NCBI RefSeq assembly: GCF_014897585.1
Contig: NZ_JABUXW010000027.1
Coordinates: 1-54,741 of the forward strand
Direction of reading: 5' to 3'
DNA length: 54,741 nt
DNA from: Brachybacterium tyrofermentans
Lineage (GTDB): Bacteria; Actinomycetota; Actinomycetes; Actinomycetales; Dermabacteraceae
Part shown: piece by piece, positions 41,423 to 49,496 of the stretch
Layout of the letters: each line of letters starts with the position of its first letter
Numbering within the stretch: the first letter of the stretch is position 1
Program-made: the position numbers and the translations under genes
The notes under the pieces: model-generated
What the model saw: only the letters and a program-made list of their open reading frames with translations
The model's database searches: none
What the model was told of the DNA's origin: nothing

Positions 41423-43614
41423 GCGTGGGGGATCGGGAAGTAGTTGAGCTCCGATTCGGCCAGCGGCGTCCTGCGCCATCCCAGCTCTACGGCGAGGTCC
41501 TGTACCCGGCCGTTGCCGAGGAACGGGAAGGCGGCGGGCGCGTTGCCGACCGTGCCCGGCACGATCGCCCGCACCACCGCCATGCCGGTGCTCGCCACGT
41601 CGGGCGAGGTGATGTCGACGACGATGACCTCGTGCCCCGCTGTTTCCAGGGCCGACCGGTACGCGTCGGGGCTGCGCTCGGGCAGGCTCGGCGTGTCGGC
41701 GAGCGTGCGGGTGACCGGTCGTTCCAGCAGGGGCGCGACACGCTCCACGGCGCGCGGATCGAGGTGGACCTGCTGCTGGACCATGAGGTCGTCGCAGTCG
41801 CGCATGTCCTTGCGGTAGGAGTCGAGGTACCGGCGATCGGCCCGCCAAGGCTTGAAGGAGCGGCTGTTGAGCTCACCTCGGCTCATCGCGTCCCAGTGCG
41901 CTCCGTCCGCCCGCAGCAGGTCGCGGCTGCCCTCTTGGAGGGTGCAGGCCTCGGTCCAGGCTTTCCGGGCGGCGTCCTCGGGGGTGTGGCGGCATGCGAA
42001 CCCGACGTTGACGAGGGTGTCGACGTCGTTATGCAGGACCCCGGCGGCGACCGGCACGGAGAACTCGTTGTCGATCATGATCAGCGAGGGGCGCTGCCCG
42101 GCCTCGGCCGGCACCGAGTCCCAGAGGCGGGCCAGGTCGGCGGGGTCGGTGGCGTCGATCGGGTGGCCGTTCAGCCACCACACCATCGTCGCGTGCCGCT
42201 CGATGATCTCCTCCAGGGCCGAGGTGACCGCGTAGTCCATCGTGGGTCCCGCCGCAATCCCCGCGAACGGGCAGAAGTTCGTCACCGGAGCACCCGAGTG
42301 GCCGGCGGTGAACCAGTTGACGTAGACCATGCTCGCCGGGACCAGCACATCCTCGTCCCTGGTCAATGACCGGCCCGGGACCCAGGCCATCTCGAGGTCG
42401 GCGGTCATCCGCGCGAAAGGGAAGCCCGGCGCGTCGTACTGCGCGTCGGAGTAGAGGACCAGGTCGGCCGGGTCGAGCGCCCGCACCGGGCCGTGCCTCA
42501 GCGCCTCGTAGCTGGCGAACGTGACGGGCAGGGTGTCCAGGAGGTTGCCGCAATAGCGCTCGGCGGCCTCTCCGATCGCGCTGGCCCGCGCCTGCTGCGG
42601 ATCGCCGAACGCGGAGCCTTGGCAAGAGGTGTTGTTCGCCCAGCGGGAGACGCGCCGCATGTTGCACACGTCGCTCTGGGCGGTTGCCAAAGAGGTCGGG
42701 ATGCTGGGGTGGTGGGTCACGTCGCGGGTACGCTGGACCAGTCCGGTCACCATGTCGACGAGGTCGTCGGGGCTGTGCGGGAGGGATCGGCTGATCACGC
42801 TGCTGGGCAGCGGCAGCACGGGATGCGCGTCGATGCTGCCGTCCGACTGGATCTCGAAGACCGTGTCCCCGGGACGGTCTGCGCGCAGGATCCCCGTGGC
42901 CGCTGCCAGCGCGGTGCCGAGCTGGTGCGGCTGATGGCCGGAGTCCCCGCCGACGCCCGGCGTGCGCAGAGCACGGTGGGAGATCGCGTCGTAAGCCGCC
43001 GCCGTGCGTCGGTGAGCGAAGTCCTCGTAGTTGGCCCCGGTCCCTGGGGTGACGAACGGTCCCACCCAGAGGGTGGACCGGGTAAGCTCCACGGCGACCC
43101 ACGGGGTGCGTGCATCGCTGCACAGCCGGTCGAGCGCGATGAGGGTGGCGTCGTCGCTCCCCGTCATTGCGTAGACGAGCAGTTCGCCGGTGCGGAACGC
43201 GCGGTGGACGACGCGCTGCCAGTCATCGGAGGGGACCGCGCGCACGCCATCGCTGCCGGCGGCGTGTTGGAGCGCGGCGACGAGCCGGGGCTCTCCGGTC
43301 ACGAGCAGGTCGCCGGGCTGCGCGTCGGCTCCATCGCCGGGGTCGTAGTTGGGCCCGGACTCGGGCAACAGTCCCATGGCGCGCGGCGGCACGAACGCCC
43401 CGTCATTCACGAGGATCTCGTGCAGAGGAGCGGCGGCGGACTCCCACTGCGCCGGGAGGGCGGGAGACGCCTGTCCGGTCGCCCAGGCGTCGAGCATGCG
43501 CAGCGCCGTGGACGACGGCGCATCCACGCTCAGCGACCTCCCAGTCGGGGTGGTCACCAGGCAGCGTTCGGGTCCGAGCGCGCGGACCTCGGCCCTCGGG
43601 GTGGGCGTCGTCAT
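41419..43614 (-). CDS. YcaO cyclodehydratase-type RiPP enzyme with E1-like (ocin-ThiF) N-terminus
   Basis: 731 residues. The N-terminal about 300 resemble the E1-like partner of azoline cyclodehydratases (LIALDRLCSDARTPWVAVEL, TLWVGPFVTPGTGANYEDF) but without its zinc cysteines. The YcaO domain follows with ATP-site motifs G348-E-A-A-E352-R353 and E468-E-I-I-E472-R473. It ends ELNYFPIPHA, like the proline-rich ends of SagD-type enzymes. Such enzymes phosphorylate backbone amides to form azolines, amidines or thioamides. GGAGGA lies 7 bases before ATG 43614. It should modify the peptide encoded at 43693-43803. Confidence 0.85.
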   Translation of the reverse strand: MTTPTPRAEVRALGPERCLVTTPTGRSLSVDAPSSTALRMLDAWATGQASPALPAQWESAAAPLHEILVNDGAFVPPRAMGLLPESGPNYDPGDGADAQPGDLLVTGEPRLVAALQHAAGSDGVRAVPSDDWQRVVHRAFRTGELLVYAMTGSDDATLIALDRLCSDARTPWVAVELTRSTLWVGPFVTPGTGANYEDFAHRRTAAAYDAISHRALRTPGVGGDSGHQPHQLGTALAAATGILRADRPGDTVFEIQSDGSIDAHPVLPLPSSVISRSLPHSPDDLVDMVTGLVQRTRDVTHHPSIPTSLATAQSDVCNMRRVSRWANNTSCQGSAFGDPQQARASAIGEAAERYCGNLLDTLPVTFASYEALRHGPVRALDPADLVLYSDAQYDAPGFPFARMTADLEMAWVPGRSLTRDEDVLVPASMVYVNWFTAGHSGAPVTNFCPFAGIAAGPTMDYAVTSALEEIIERHATMVWWLNGHPIDATDPADLARLWDSVPAEAGQRPSLIMIDNEFSVPVAAGVLHNDVDTLVNVGFACRHTPEDAARKAWTEACTLQEGSRDLLRADGAHWDAMSRGELNSRSFKPWRADRRYLDSYRKDMRDCDDLMVQQQVHLDPRAVERVAPLLERPVTRTLADTPSLPERSPDAYRSALETAGHEVIVVDITSPDVASTGMAVVRAIVPGTVGNAPAAFPFLGNGRVQDLAVELGWRRTPLAESELNYFPIPHA

Positions 43615-43650
43615 CGTTGTTCCTCCGTCGTCAAGGCGTGTCAAGGGGGT

Positions 43651-43683
43651 GGGTGCCCCGGGACGGGAGGTCCCGGGGCACCC
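43651..43683. terminator. Strong hairpin between precursor peptide and YcaO gene (partial terminator/stabiliser)
   Basis: A perfect 14-bp GC-rich stem, GGGTGCCCCGGGAC with GTCCCGGGGCACCC, around a 5-base loop, starting 9 bp after the peptide stop codon. There is no T-run on the minus strand. Similar hairpins after RiPP precursor genes reduce read-through and raise the peptide-to-enzyme ratio. Confidence 0.75.
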
Positions 43684-43692
43684 GGTGGTCGG

Positions 43693-43803
43693 TCAGGACC
43701 AGGCGAAAGCCGTGGACACGTGTCCGTGGTTGTTCGCGTTGGGCGCGAGGATCTGGTCGTCCGAACGCTCCGTCGCGACCTCCGTGATGTTGAGCTCGGT
43801 CAT
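43693..43803 (-). CDS. RiPP precursor peptide, 36 residues
   Basis: A 36-residue acidic-leader peptide beginning MTELNITEVATERSD and ending NANNHGHVSTAFAWS. A near-perfect AAAGGAGGT lies 7-8 bases before ATG 43803 and overlaps the end of the upstream ABC gene, so the two are translationally coupled. Position (between exporter and YcaO genes), size, leader/core contrast and the strong hairpin behind it all fit a RiPP precursor. The core has H26 and H28, hydroxyl residues S30, T31 and S36, aromatic F33 and W35, and no Cys. Thiazoles are thus excluded; oxazolines or amidines are possible. The cleavage site (perhaps after A20-P21) is a guess. Confidence 0.75.
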   Translation of the reverse strand: MTELNITEVATERSDDQILAPNANNHGHVSTAFAWS

Positions 43804-43808
43804 TGGGG

Positions 43809-45599
43809 CTACCTCCTTTCCGTCTCTCGAGGTGACCCGGCGTGTTCCGCCGGGGGATCGTGGGGGCCGTCCCCGCCGGCCAGCAGCGCCCGGTAGGCGG
43901 GCAGCCGGTCGAGCAGGTCCTCATGGGCCCCGTCGCCGATGATGCGGCCCTGGCCGAGGACGATCACGCGCTTTGCGCGGCGGATCGTGGAGACGCGGTG
44001 GGCGATGACGATCGTGGTCCTCCCGGCCCGCAGCCGGGCGACGGCGTCGGCGAGGTCCATCTCGAGGACCGCGTCCAACTGCGCCGAGGCTTCGTCCAGG
44101 ATCAGGACCGCGGGGTCGCGCAGCAGTACCTGGGCGATGGACAGGCGCTGCCGCTGCCCGCCCGACATCGTCGTGCCTCGGTCCCCGACTGGTTCGTCCA
44201 GGCCCTTCGCCCAGTCTGTGACGGTGTCGGCCAGGCCCGCGTCGGACAGGGCCTGCCACATGTCGGCCTCGTCGGCTTCGGGGGAGGCCAGGGCGAGGTT
44301 GCTGCGGACGGTCCCGCGGAACACGAACGGGTGCTGCGAGACCAGGGCGACTTCCCGGCGCACCGAGACGGGGTCGGCCTCGGCGATGGGGATGCCGTCG
44401 AGCAGGATCCGGCCGCTGCCCGGCTCCCAGAGCCGGGTGAGGAGCCGCGCGATGGTGGTCTTGCCCGAGCCGCTCGCTCCGACGAGGGCGACGGTCTCTC
44501 CTGCGTTCACGGTCAGGTCGAGGCCGCTCAGGACCGGCTCGGCCCCGTCGTAGGCGAAGTGGACGTCGTCGAACCTCACCGATCCGGCACCGCCTGAGGG
44601 CAGAGTCTCCGAGGAGGCGGCGTCGGTGTCGGGCTCGTCGATGAAGGCCCGAACCCTGCGGGCTGCCGAGGACATCTCGCCGAGGCGCTGGACCATGGCG
44701 AAGGCGCCGGCGGCGGGGAGCACCGCGGCGGAGACGAGCACCATGGCCGCTGGGACGAGCACAGGGTCCACGCTGCCCGAGGCCGCCTGGGCCATCAGTG
44801 CGGCGAGGAATCCGAGGCTGGTGGCTGCGACGACGACGTCCGCCAGCGCCGATTCCACGGAGGCGCGCAGCGCGAACCGGCGCTTGGCATCCTGCACGCC
44901 GGCGGTGCGCGCGAGGACGTCCTCGCGGTGGCGGACCGTCAGCCCCAGTGTTGCCAGCTCTCGGCGCGCCTCCGCGCCCTCGAAGGCGACCGCGTGGAGA
45001 TCTCCGAGCCGCTCGCGGATCGCGGTGCCCTGCCGAACCTGGAGCCCGGCGAACAGCCAGGGGATGGTCAGCAGCAGTGCGACCCCGGCCGGGACGATCA
45101 GGCCGATCGGGCCGACCAGGACCACCAGCGCCACCGAGACCAGCATGGGGGAGAGGACCGCATTGATGCCCGCGCCCAGCGTGTGTGCGTAGAACCACTC
45201 GAGGACCTCGACGTCGGTCATGGCGGTTCCTGCGACCTCACCGGCGCGTCGCCGGCCCGAGCGGGCCGGTACGATCCGCTCGACAGCGTCGTAGACCTTC
45301 ATCCGCAGCGCGTTGATCACCCGGTAGGCCAGGACATGGCTGAGCCACGACTCGATCCACGTGAACACGGCAACAGCGACCACCGCTGTGACCAGGGCGA
45401 TCAACAGCGCATTCACGAGGCCAGTGGGCCTGTCGTCGATGACGGCGGTCGCGATCGCGGTGCTGATTCCGGCCACGACCGCGGTGGCGAGCTGGAACGC
45501 CGTCATGGACGCGGTCGAGCAGGCGAAGAGTCCGCGCTCCTCGCGGATCTCGCCCAGCAGCCGCAGCACCGGTCGGAGCATGGATCCGGCCCCGCTCAC
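43809..45599 (-). CDS. ABC exporter subunit, CydC-like (RiPP locus)
   Basis: 596 residues: six helices (about 20-320), then an ATPase with GASGSGKTT, signature MSGGQRQR and Walker B LILDEASAQLD. Sequence style resembles CydC. It forms a heterodimer with the gene at 45596-47308 (overlap ATGA-type). There is no C39 peptidase domain, so leader removal needs another protease. Its stop lies 5 bp before the precursor ATG and its last codons form the precursor's ribosome binding site. Likely role: export of the modified peptide. Confidence 0.83.
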   Translation of the reverse strand: MSGAGSMLRPVLRLLGEIREERGLFACSTASMTAFQLATAVVAGISTAIATAVIDDRPTGLVNALLIALVTAVVAVAVFTWIESWLSHVLAYRVINALRMKVYDAVERIVPARSGRRRAGEVAGTAMTDVEVLEWFYAHTLGAGINAVLSPMLVSVALVVLVGPIGLIVPAGVALLLTIPWLFAGLQVRQGTAIRERLGDLHAVAFEGAEARRELATLGLTVRHREDVLARTAGVQDAKRRFALRASVESALADVVVAATSLGFLAALMAQAASGSVDPVLVPAAMVLVSAAVLPAAGAFAMVQRLGEMSSAARRVRAFIDEPDTDAASSETLPSGGAGSVRFDDVHFAYDGAEPVLSGLDLTVNAGETVALVGASGSGKTTIARLLTRLWEPGSGRILLDGIPIAEADPVSVRREVALVSQHPFVFRGTVRSNLALASPEADEADMWQALSDAGLADTVTDWAKGLDEPVGDRGTTMSGGQRQRLSIAQVLLRDPAVLILDEASAQLDAVLEMDLADAVARLRAGRTTIVIAHRVSTIRRAKRVIVLGQGRIIGDGAHEDLLDRLPAYRALLAGGDGPHDPPAEHAGSPRETERR

Positions 45600-47308
45600 T
45601 GGGCCACCCCCTGCGACTGGGCTGCGTGCAGGCGGGCGAAGACGCCGCCCGCGAGGACCAGGTCGTCATAGGTGCCGTGCTCGACGATCCGGCCGTCATC
45701 GACCACGAGAATGTCGTCGGCCTCTCGGATGGCGGAGAGCCGGTGCGCGATGACGATCACGGTGAGGCCGCCCTCGGCCACCGAGCGCCGCAGGCTCTCG
45801 AGCAGGTCGTGCTCACGGCGTACGTCCAGCGCCGAGGAGGCCTCGTCGAGGATGAGGACGGGCGAACCGCGCAGCAGGGCGCGCGCGATCGCGACCCGTT
45901 GGCGCTGACCGCCGGAGAGCAGTCCCCCGCCGTCCCCGACGGGAGCGTCCAGGCCCCCGCGGGCGGGATCGGCGAGCTCGCCGGCCTCTGCCAGGGCGAG
46001 CGCCTCGCGCAGCTGCACGTCGTCGGCGTCGGGGGCGATCACGGCGAGGTTCTCCCGTAGCGTGCCGGAGAAGATCACGGGGTCCTGGGAGACGAGGCTC
46101 ACGGGCGGGCGGCCCTGGCCGTCGACGACCGCCACCCGCCCCTCGTCGGGGGTCAGGAGGCCCAGGATCACGTTCGCCACCGTGGACTTGCCAGATCCGG
46201 AGCCGCCCACGATCGCGGTCACCGTCGCCCGGGGGATCCGCAGGGTCAGCCCGTCAAGAGCTGTCTCGTCCGCCCCGGGGTAGCGCACGCGCACGTTGTG
46301 GATCTCGACCGCGGTGCCGGCGGGCACGTCGTCGCTCACCGGACTGATCGCGGATCCCAGCACTGGGGTGTTGAAGTAGGCCAGCAGGCGCGTGCCGGCG
46401 GTGACTCCCAGGTAGCCGGCGTGCCAGTGGTTGGACAGATCTCGGAAGGGTCGGAAGACCTCGAAGCCGATGAGCGCGACGGCGAAGAGCGCCGCGGGCT
46501 CCAGCGCGCCGGAGCCGACCCGGGCCACGGCGACGCCCAGGGCAAGAGCGGGGCCGGCGACCAGCAGGAAGCCGGTCAGTCCCGACTCGACCAGGGAGAG
46601 CCGCAGTTGGCTCAGCGTCGAGCGCAACAGCGAGTCTCCCGATCGGCCCAGCTCCGCACGTCGCCGCTGCTCGGCGCCCAGCAGCTTCAGCGTCTCCATG
46701 CCGCGCATGGAGTCCACGACGTCGGCGTGGAGCTGGGAGTAGGCGCTCCAGTGCTCGTCCCCGCGGCCGCGAAGAACCCGGTCCCACAGCCGCGGCACCA
46801 GCGGCACCACGACCGCGGTGCCGGCGGCGACCGCCCCGACGACCGGGTCAATGGAGAAGAGCAGGCTCACCGTGACGACCGCGGTGATGATCGTGACGAT
46901 CACCTGCGGGAGGTACCGGGTCACGTAGGGCTCGAGATTCTCGATCCCGTCGACGAGGAGCGCGTGCCGCTCGCCCAGTCGCACGTCCTGGCCCCCGAAC
47001 GGCCCCAGTGCCTCGTCCTTCTCTAGGAACTTCTCTCGCATCACCCGCTTCATCCGGCTGGCGACGCCGTGGGCGACGAGCTCGCGGCCCGCAGTCGCTG
47101 CAGGGCGCAGCAGGAGTGCCGCGGCGAGCACCGCGAACGGCCCCACCAAAACCGACAGGGACAGGCCGTCGACAATCCCGGAGAACAGCAAGGCGGTCGC
47201 CAGCGCCTGCGCGATCGCCAGCGCGCTCAGCGCCAGGCCCACAAGTGTCGCCAGCAGCATGCCCGCCCAGACGGGGCGCAGCAGCCGGAGCAATTGGAGA
47301 TGGATCAC
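45596..47308 (-). CDS. ABC exporter subunit, CydD-like (RiPP locus)
   Basis: 570 residues: a membrane domain (about 10-310) and an ATPase with [17 protein letters not shown] and LILDEASSALD; style CydD-like. It is the first gene of the minus RiPP operon, with its ATG 20 bp from Zur box 6, shared with the divergent FecCD permease gene. CydDC itself exports glutathione or cysteine, so a generic thiol exporter is the alternative, but there are no cydAB genes here and the next genes are the peptide and YcaO genes. Confidence 0.83.
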   Translation of the reverse strand: MIHLQLLRLLRPVWAGMLLATLVGLALSALAIAQALATALLFSGIVDGLSLSVLVGPFAVLAAALLLRPAATAGRELVAHGVASRMKRVMREKFLEKDEALGPFGGQDVRLGERHALLVDGIENLEPYVTRYLPQVIVTIITAVVTVSLLFSIDPVVGAVAAGTAVVVPLVPRLWDRVLRGRGDEHWSAYSQLHADVVDSMRGMETLKLLGAEQRRRAELGRSGDSLLRSTLSQLRLSLVESGLTGFLLVAGPALALGVAVARVGSGALEPAALFAVALIGFEVFRPFRDLSNHWHAGYLGVTAGTRLLAYFNTPVLGSAISPVSDDVPAGTAVEIHNVRVRYPGADETALDGLTLRIPRATVTAIVGGSGSGKSTVANVILGLLTPDEGRVAVVDGQGRPPVSLVSQDPVIFSGTLRENLAVIAPDADDVQLREALALAEAGELADPARGGLDAPVGDGGGLLSGGQRQRVAIARALLRGSPVLILDEASSALDVRREHDLLESLRRSVAEGGLTVIVIAHRLSAIREADDILVVDDGRIVEHGTYDDLVLAGGVFARLHAAQSQGVAQ

Positions 47309-47327
47309 GCTTGAATGCTAACGTAAA

Positions 47328-47342
47328 CGATAATCGTTCTCA
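47328..47342. promoter_or_regulatory. Zur-like box 6
   Basis: CGATAATCGTTCTCA, matching box 1 at 14 of 15 positions. It lies between the RiPP operon (start 47308, minus) and the FecCD importer operon (start 47360, plus), 19 and 17 bp from the two start codons. Confidence 0.75.
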
Positions 47343-47359
47343 ATTAGGGAGTTTGGCCT

Positions 47360-48451
47360 GTGAAGATGCTCGTTCCGCCGGGGCAGGCCGCACGCGTCGA
47401 CGCATCGCCGACAGAAGGCTCCCGGGCGCTGCGCCGCGGCCGGGGAGCGCTCGTCGGCGCTCTCGCCGTGCTGCTGCTCGTCGTGTCGGTGGTCGCGGTC
47501 GGGCTCGGACCAGTCGCCGTCGCGCCCGACGTCGCCCTCGCTGTCGTCGCCCAGAAGGCGGGCCTGCCAGTGACGCCGTGGTGGAGCTCGTCGGAGGAGT
47601 CGATCGTGTGGCTCATCCGCGTACCCCGGGTCATCATCGGCGCGTTCGTCGGTGCTGCGTTGGCGACGGCGGGCGTCGCCATCCAAGCGCTGGTGCGCAA
47701 CCCGCTGGCCGACCCCTATCTGCTCGGCATCTCCTCGGGAGCCTCGACCGGCGCGGCCGCGAGCATCCTGTTCGGCATCGGCGGCGGGCTCGGTGCCGCC
47801 GCCCTGACCGGCAGCGCGTTCATCGGCGCGGTCCTGGCCATCGCCCTGGTGCTGTCCATCGCGCGCATCGGCGGACGACTGATCACCTCGAGACTGGTGT
47901 TCGCCGGCATCGCGGTCGGCTTCGCGCTCACGGCCCTGACGAACTTCCTGGTCTTCGCCAGCGAATCCCGGGACGGCACACGTGCCGTGATGTTCTGGAT
48001 GCTCGGATCCCTCGCCCAGTCCCGATGGGCATCCGTGCCGATCCTCGCCCTCGCCGTAGTGCTCTCCCTCGTCCTGTTCATGTTCTGGTCCCGGCGATTC
48101 GATGCCCTCGCCATCGGCGACGACACCGCTCTGGCGCTGGGGACCGACCCCACCCGATTCCGGGCGCTCGCAGCGCTCGCCGTCAGCCTCACCGTCGCCG
48201 TCGCCGTAGCCGTGTCCGGGCTCATCGGGTTCGTCGGCCTCGTCGTCCCGCACCTGGCCCGCCGACTCGTCGGAGGCCGCCACCGCATCGCGTATCCCAC
48301 CGCGGCGTTGCTCGGCGCGCTGCTGCTGGTGTCGGCCGACGCCCTGGCCCGCATCGCCTTCGCGCCCAGGGAGCTGCCGCTGGGGATCCTCACCGCGCTC
48401 ATCGGCACCCCGATGCTCATCGTCCTCATCCGGCGTTCACTCACTCGCTGA
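47360..48451 (+). CDS. FecCD/BtuC-family ABC importer permease (system 2)
   Basis: 363 residues with about ten helices: RVPRVIIGAFVGAALATAGVAIQALVRNPLADPYLLG, LIGFVGLVVPHLARRL and PRELPLGILTALIGTPM. GTG 47360 has GGGAG 8 bases upstream; ATG 47366 is possible. It belongs to a three-gene importer divergent from the RiPP operon and sharing its Zur box. Co-control with a peptide-producing operon suggests that it recovers the metal-loaded peptide (inference). Confidence 0.9.
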   Translation: MKMLVPPGQAARVDASPTEGSRALRRGRGALVGALAVLLLVVSVVAVGLGPVAVAPDVALAVVAQKAGLPVTPWWSSSEESIVWLIRVPRVIIGAFVGAALATAGVAIQALVRNPLADPYLLGISSGASTGAAASILFGIGGGLGAAALTGSAFIGAVLAIALVLSIARIGGRLITSRLVFAGIAVGFALTALTNFLVFASESRDGTRAVMFWMLGSLAQSRWASVPILALAVVLSLVLFMFWSRRFDALAIGDDTALALGTDPTRFRALAALAVSLTVAVAVAVSGLIGFVGLVVPHLARRLVGGRHRIAYPTAALLGALLLVSADALARIAFAPRELPLGILTALIGTPMLIVLIRRSLTR

Positions 48452-48491
48452 CGCCACGCTTCACCAACACACCAGGAAGAAAGGCCACATC

Positions 48492-49496
48492 GTGCCCCGT
48501 TCACGCATCTCTCGACACTCAGGCATCGGACTCATCGCCGTCGGCACAGCACTGGCTCTGGCGGCCTGCGCCGGCGGTCCAGCCGCCGAGACCGAGGACC
48601 CCGACACCGGCGCGTCATACCCCATGACCGTGCCGAACTGCGACGAAGAGCTCACAATCTCCGAGGAGCCTCAGTCAGTGCTGAGCATCGGCACCTCCGC
48701 CGTCGAGCTGCTCGATGCCGCGGGCGCGTCCGACCGGATCACCGCCCGGGCCGGAGAGTTCGGCAGCGAACTACCAGAGGGGCTGCGCCACACTCCGGAC
48801 GATGCGCCGATCATCGATCCCGCCGACCCCGCCATCGAGACGATCGTCGGCGCCGAGGCCGACATCATCGTCGGCTACGGACTGCTCGGCGCATCCCCCG
48901 AGGACGTCGCCGCCGCAGGGATCCCGAACGTCATCATCGACGGGGAGTGCGGGCACGGCACCGCGCTATCCGGGAAGACCGACTTCGAGGCGATCTTCGC
49001 CGACGTCGAACGCCTGGCGGGCATCTTCGGAACCGAGGACGTCGCCGACGAGAATCTGGCCCAGATGCGGCAGGAGCTCGAGACCCTGACCGCGACCGCC
49101 GGCAACGGCGGTCAGACGCAGACCGGGGCCGTCGTGTACTACTTCTCCGAGTCCGCCGCCATGTCCGCTCGCGGCGGACTGGGCATCGCCGACGACGTGC
49201 TCGCCCGGGCCGGCCTCGACAACGTCTACGGCGACGAGGACTCCGTCTACGTCGAGGGAGCGAACATCGAGACGCTCCTTGACGCTGACCCGCACAGCAT
49301 CGTGCTCGCCTACGGGCTTTGGGGGGAGACCTTCGAGGAGGCGAAGCAGAGGCTGCTGGCCGACCCCGGCGCGGCCAACCTCACGGCCGTGCAGAATGAT
49401 CGGATCATCGGGGTCCTCGCCAGTGACCTCGCGCCCGACCCCGGTGCGCTCCGGGGGCTGCGCACCATCCTCGAAGCCACTGGTGCGCTGACCTGA
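48492..49496 (+). CDS. FepB/FecB-type solute-binding lipoprotein (system 2)
   Basis: 334 residues from GTG 48492 (AAGAAAG upstream). The signal peptide has lipobox LAAC (Cys about 26), a TroA/FepB-like fold with SVLSIGTSAVELLDAAGASDRI, ADIIVGYGLLG and NDRIIGVLASDLAPDPGALRG. It has a Cys-His element GECGHG near residue 155. It delivers ligand to the permease at 47360. The gene order permease-binding protein-ATPase differs from system 1. The stop overlaps the ATPase ATG. Confidence 0.9.
   Translation: MPRSRISRHSGIGLIAVGTALALAACAGGPAAETEDPDTGASYPMTVPNCDEELTISEEPQSVLSIGTSAVELLDAAGASDRITARAGEFGSELPEGLRHTPDDAPIIDPADPAIETIVGAEADIIVGYGLLGASPEDVAAAGIPNVIIDGECGHGTALSGKTDFEAIFADVERLAGIFGTEDVADENLAQMRQELETLTATAGNGGQTQTGAVVYYFSESAAMSARGGLGIADDVLARAGLDNVYGDEDSVYVEGANIETLLDADPHSIVLAYGLWGETFEEAKQRLLADPGAANLTAVQNDRIIGVLASDLAPDPGALRGLRTILEATGALT

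Noticed and set aside
41419..43614. Lanthipeptide or lasso-peptide assignment of the RiPP locus
   Set aside because: No LanB/LanC/LanM, asparagine-synthetase-like or transglutaminase-like protein is present; the YcaO motifs are clear.
43809..47308. The ABC pair as a true CydDC system for cytochrome bd
   Set aside because: There are no cydAB genes nearby, and the operon continues with the precursor peptide and YcaO genes; the CydDC-like style was noted but not used for naming.
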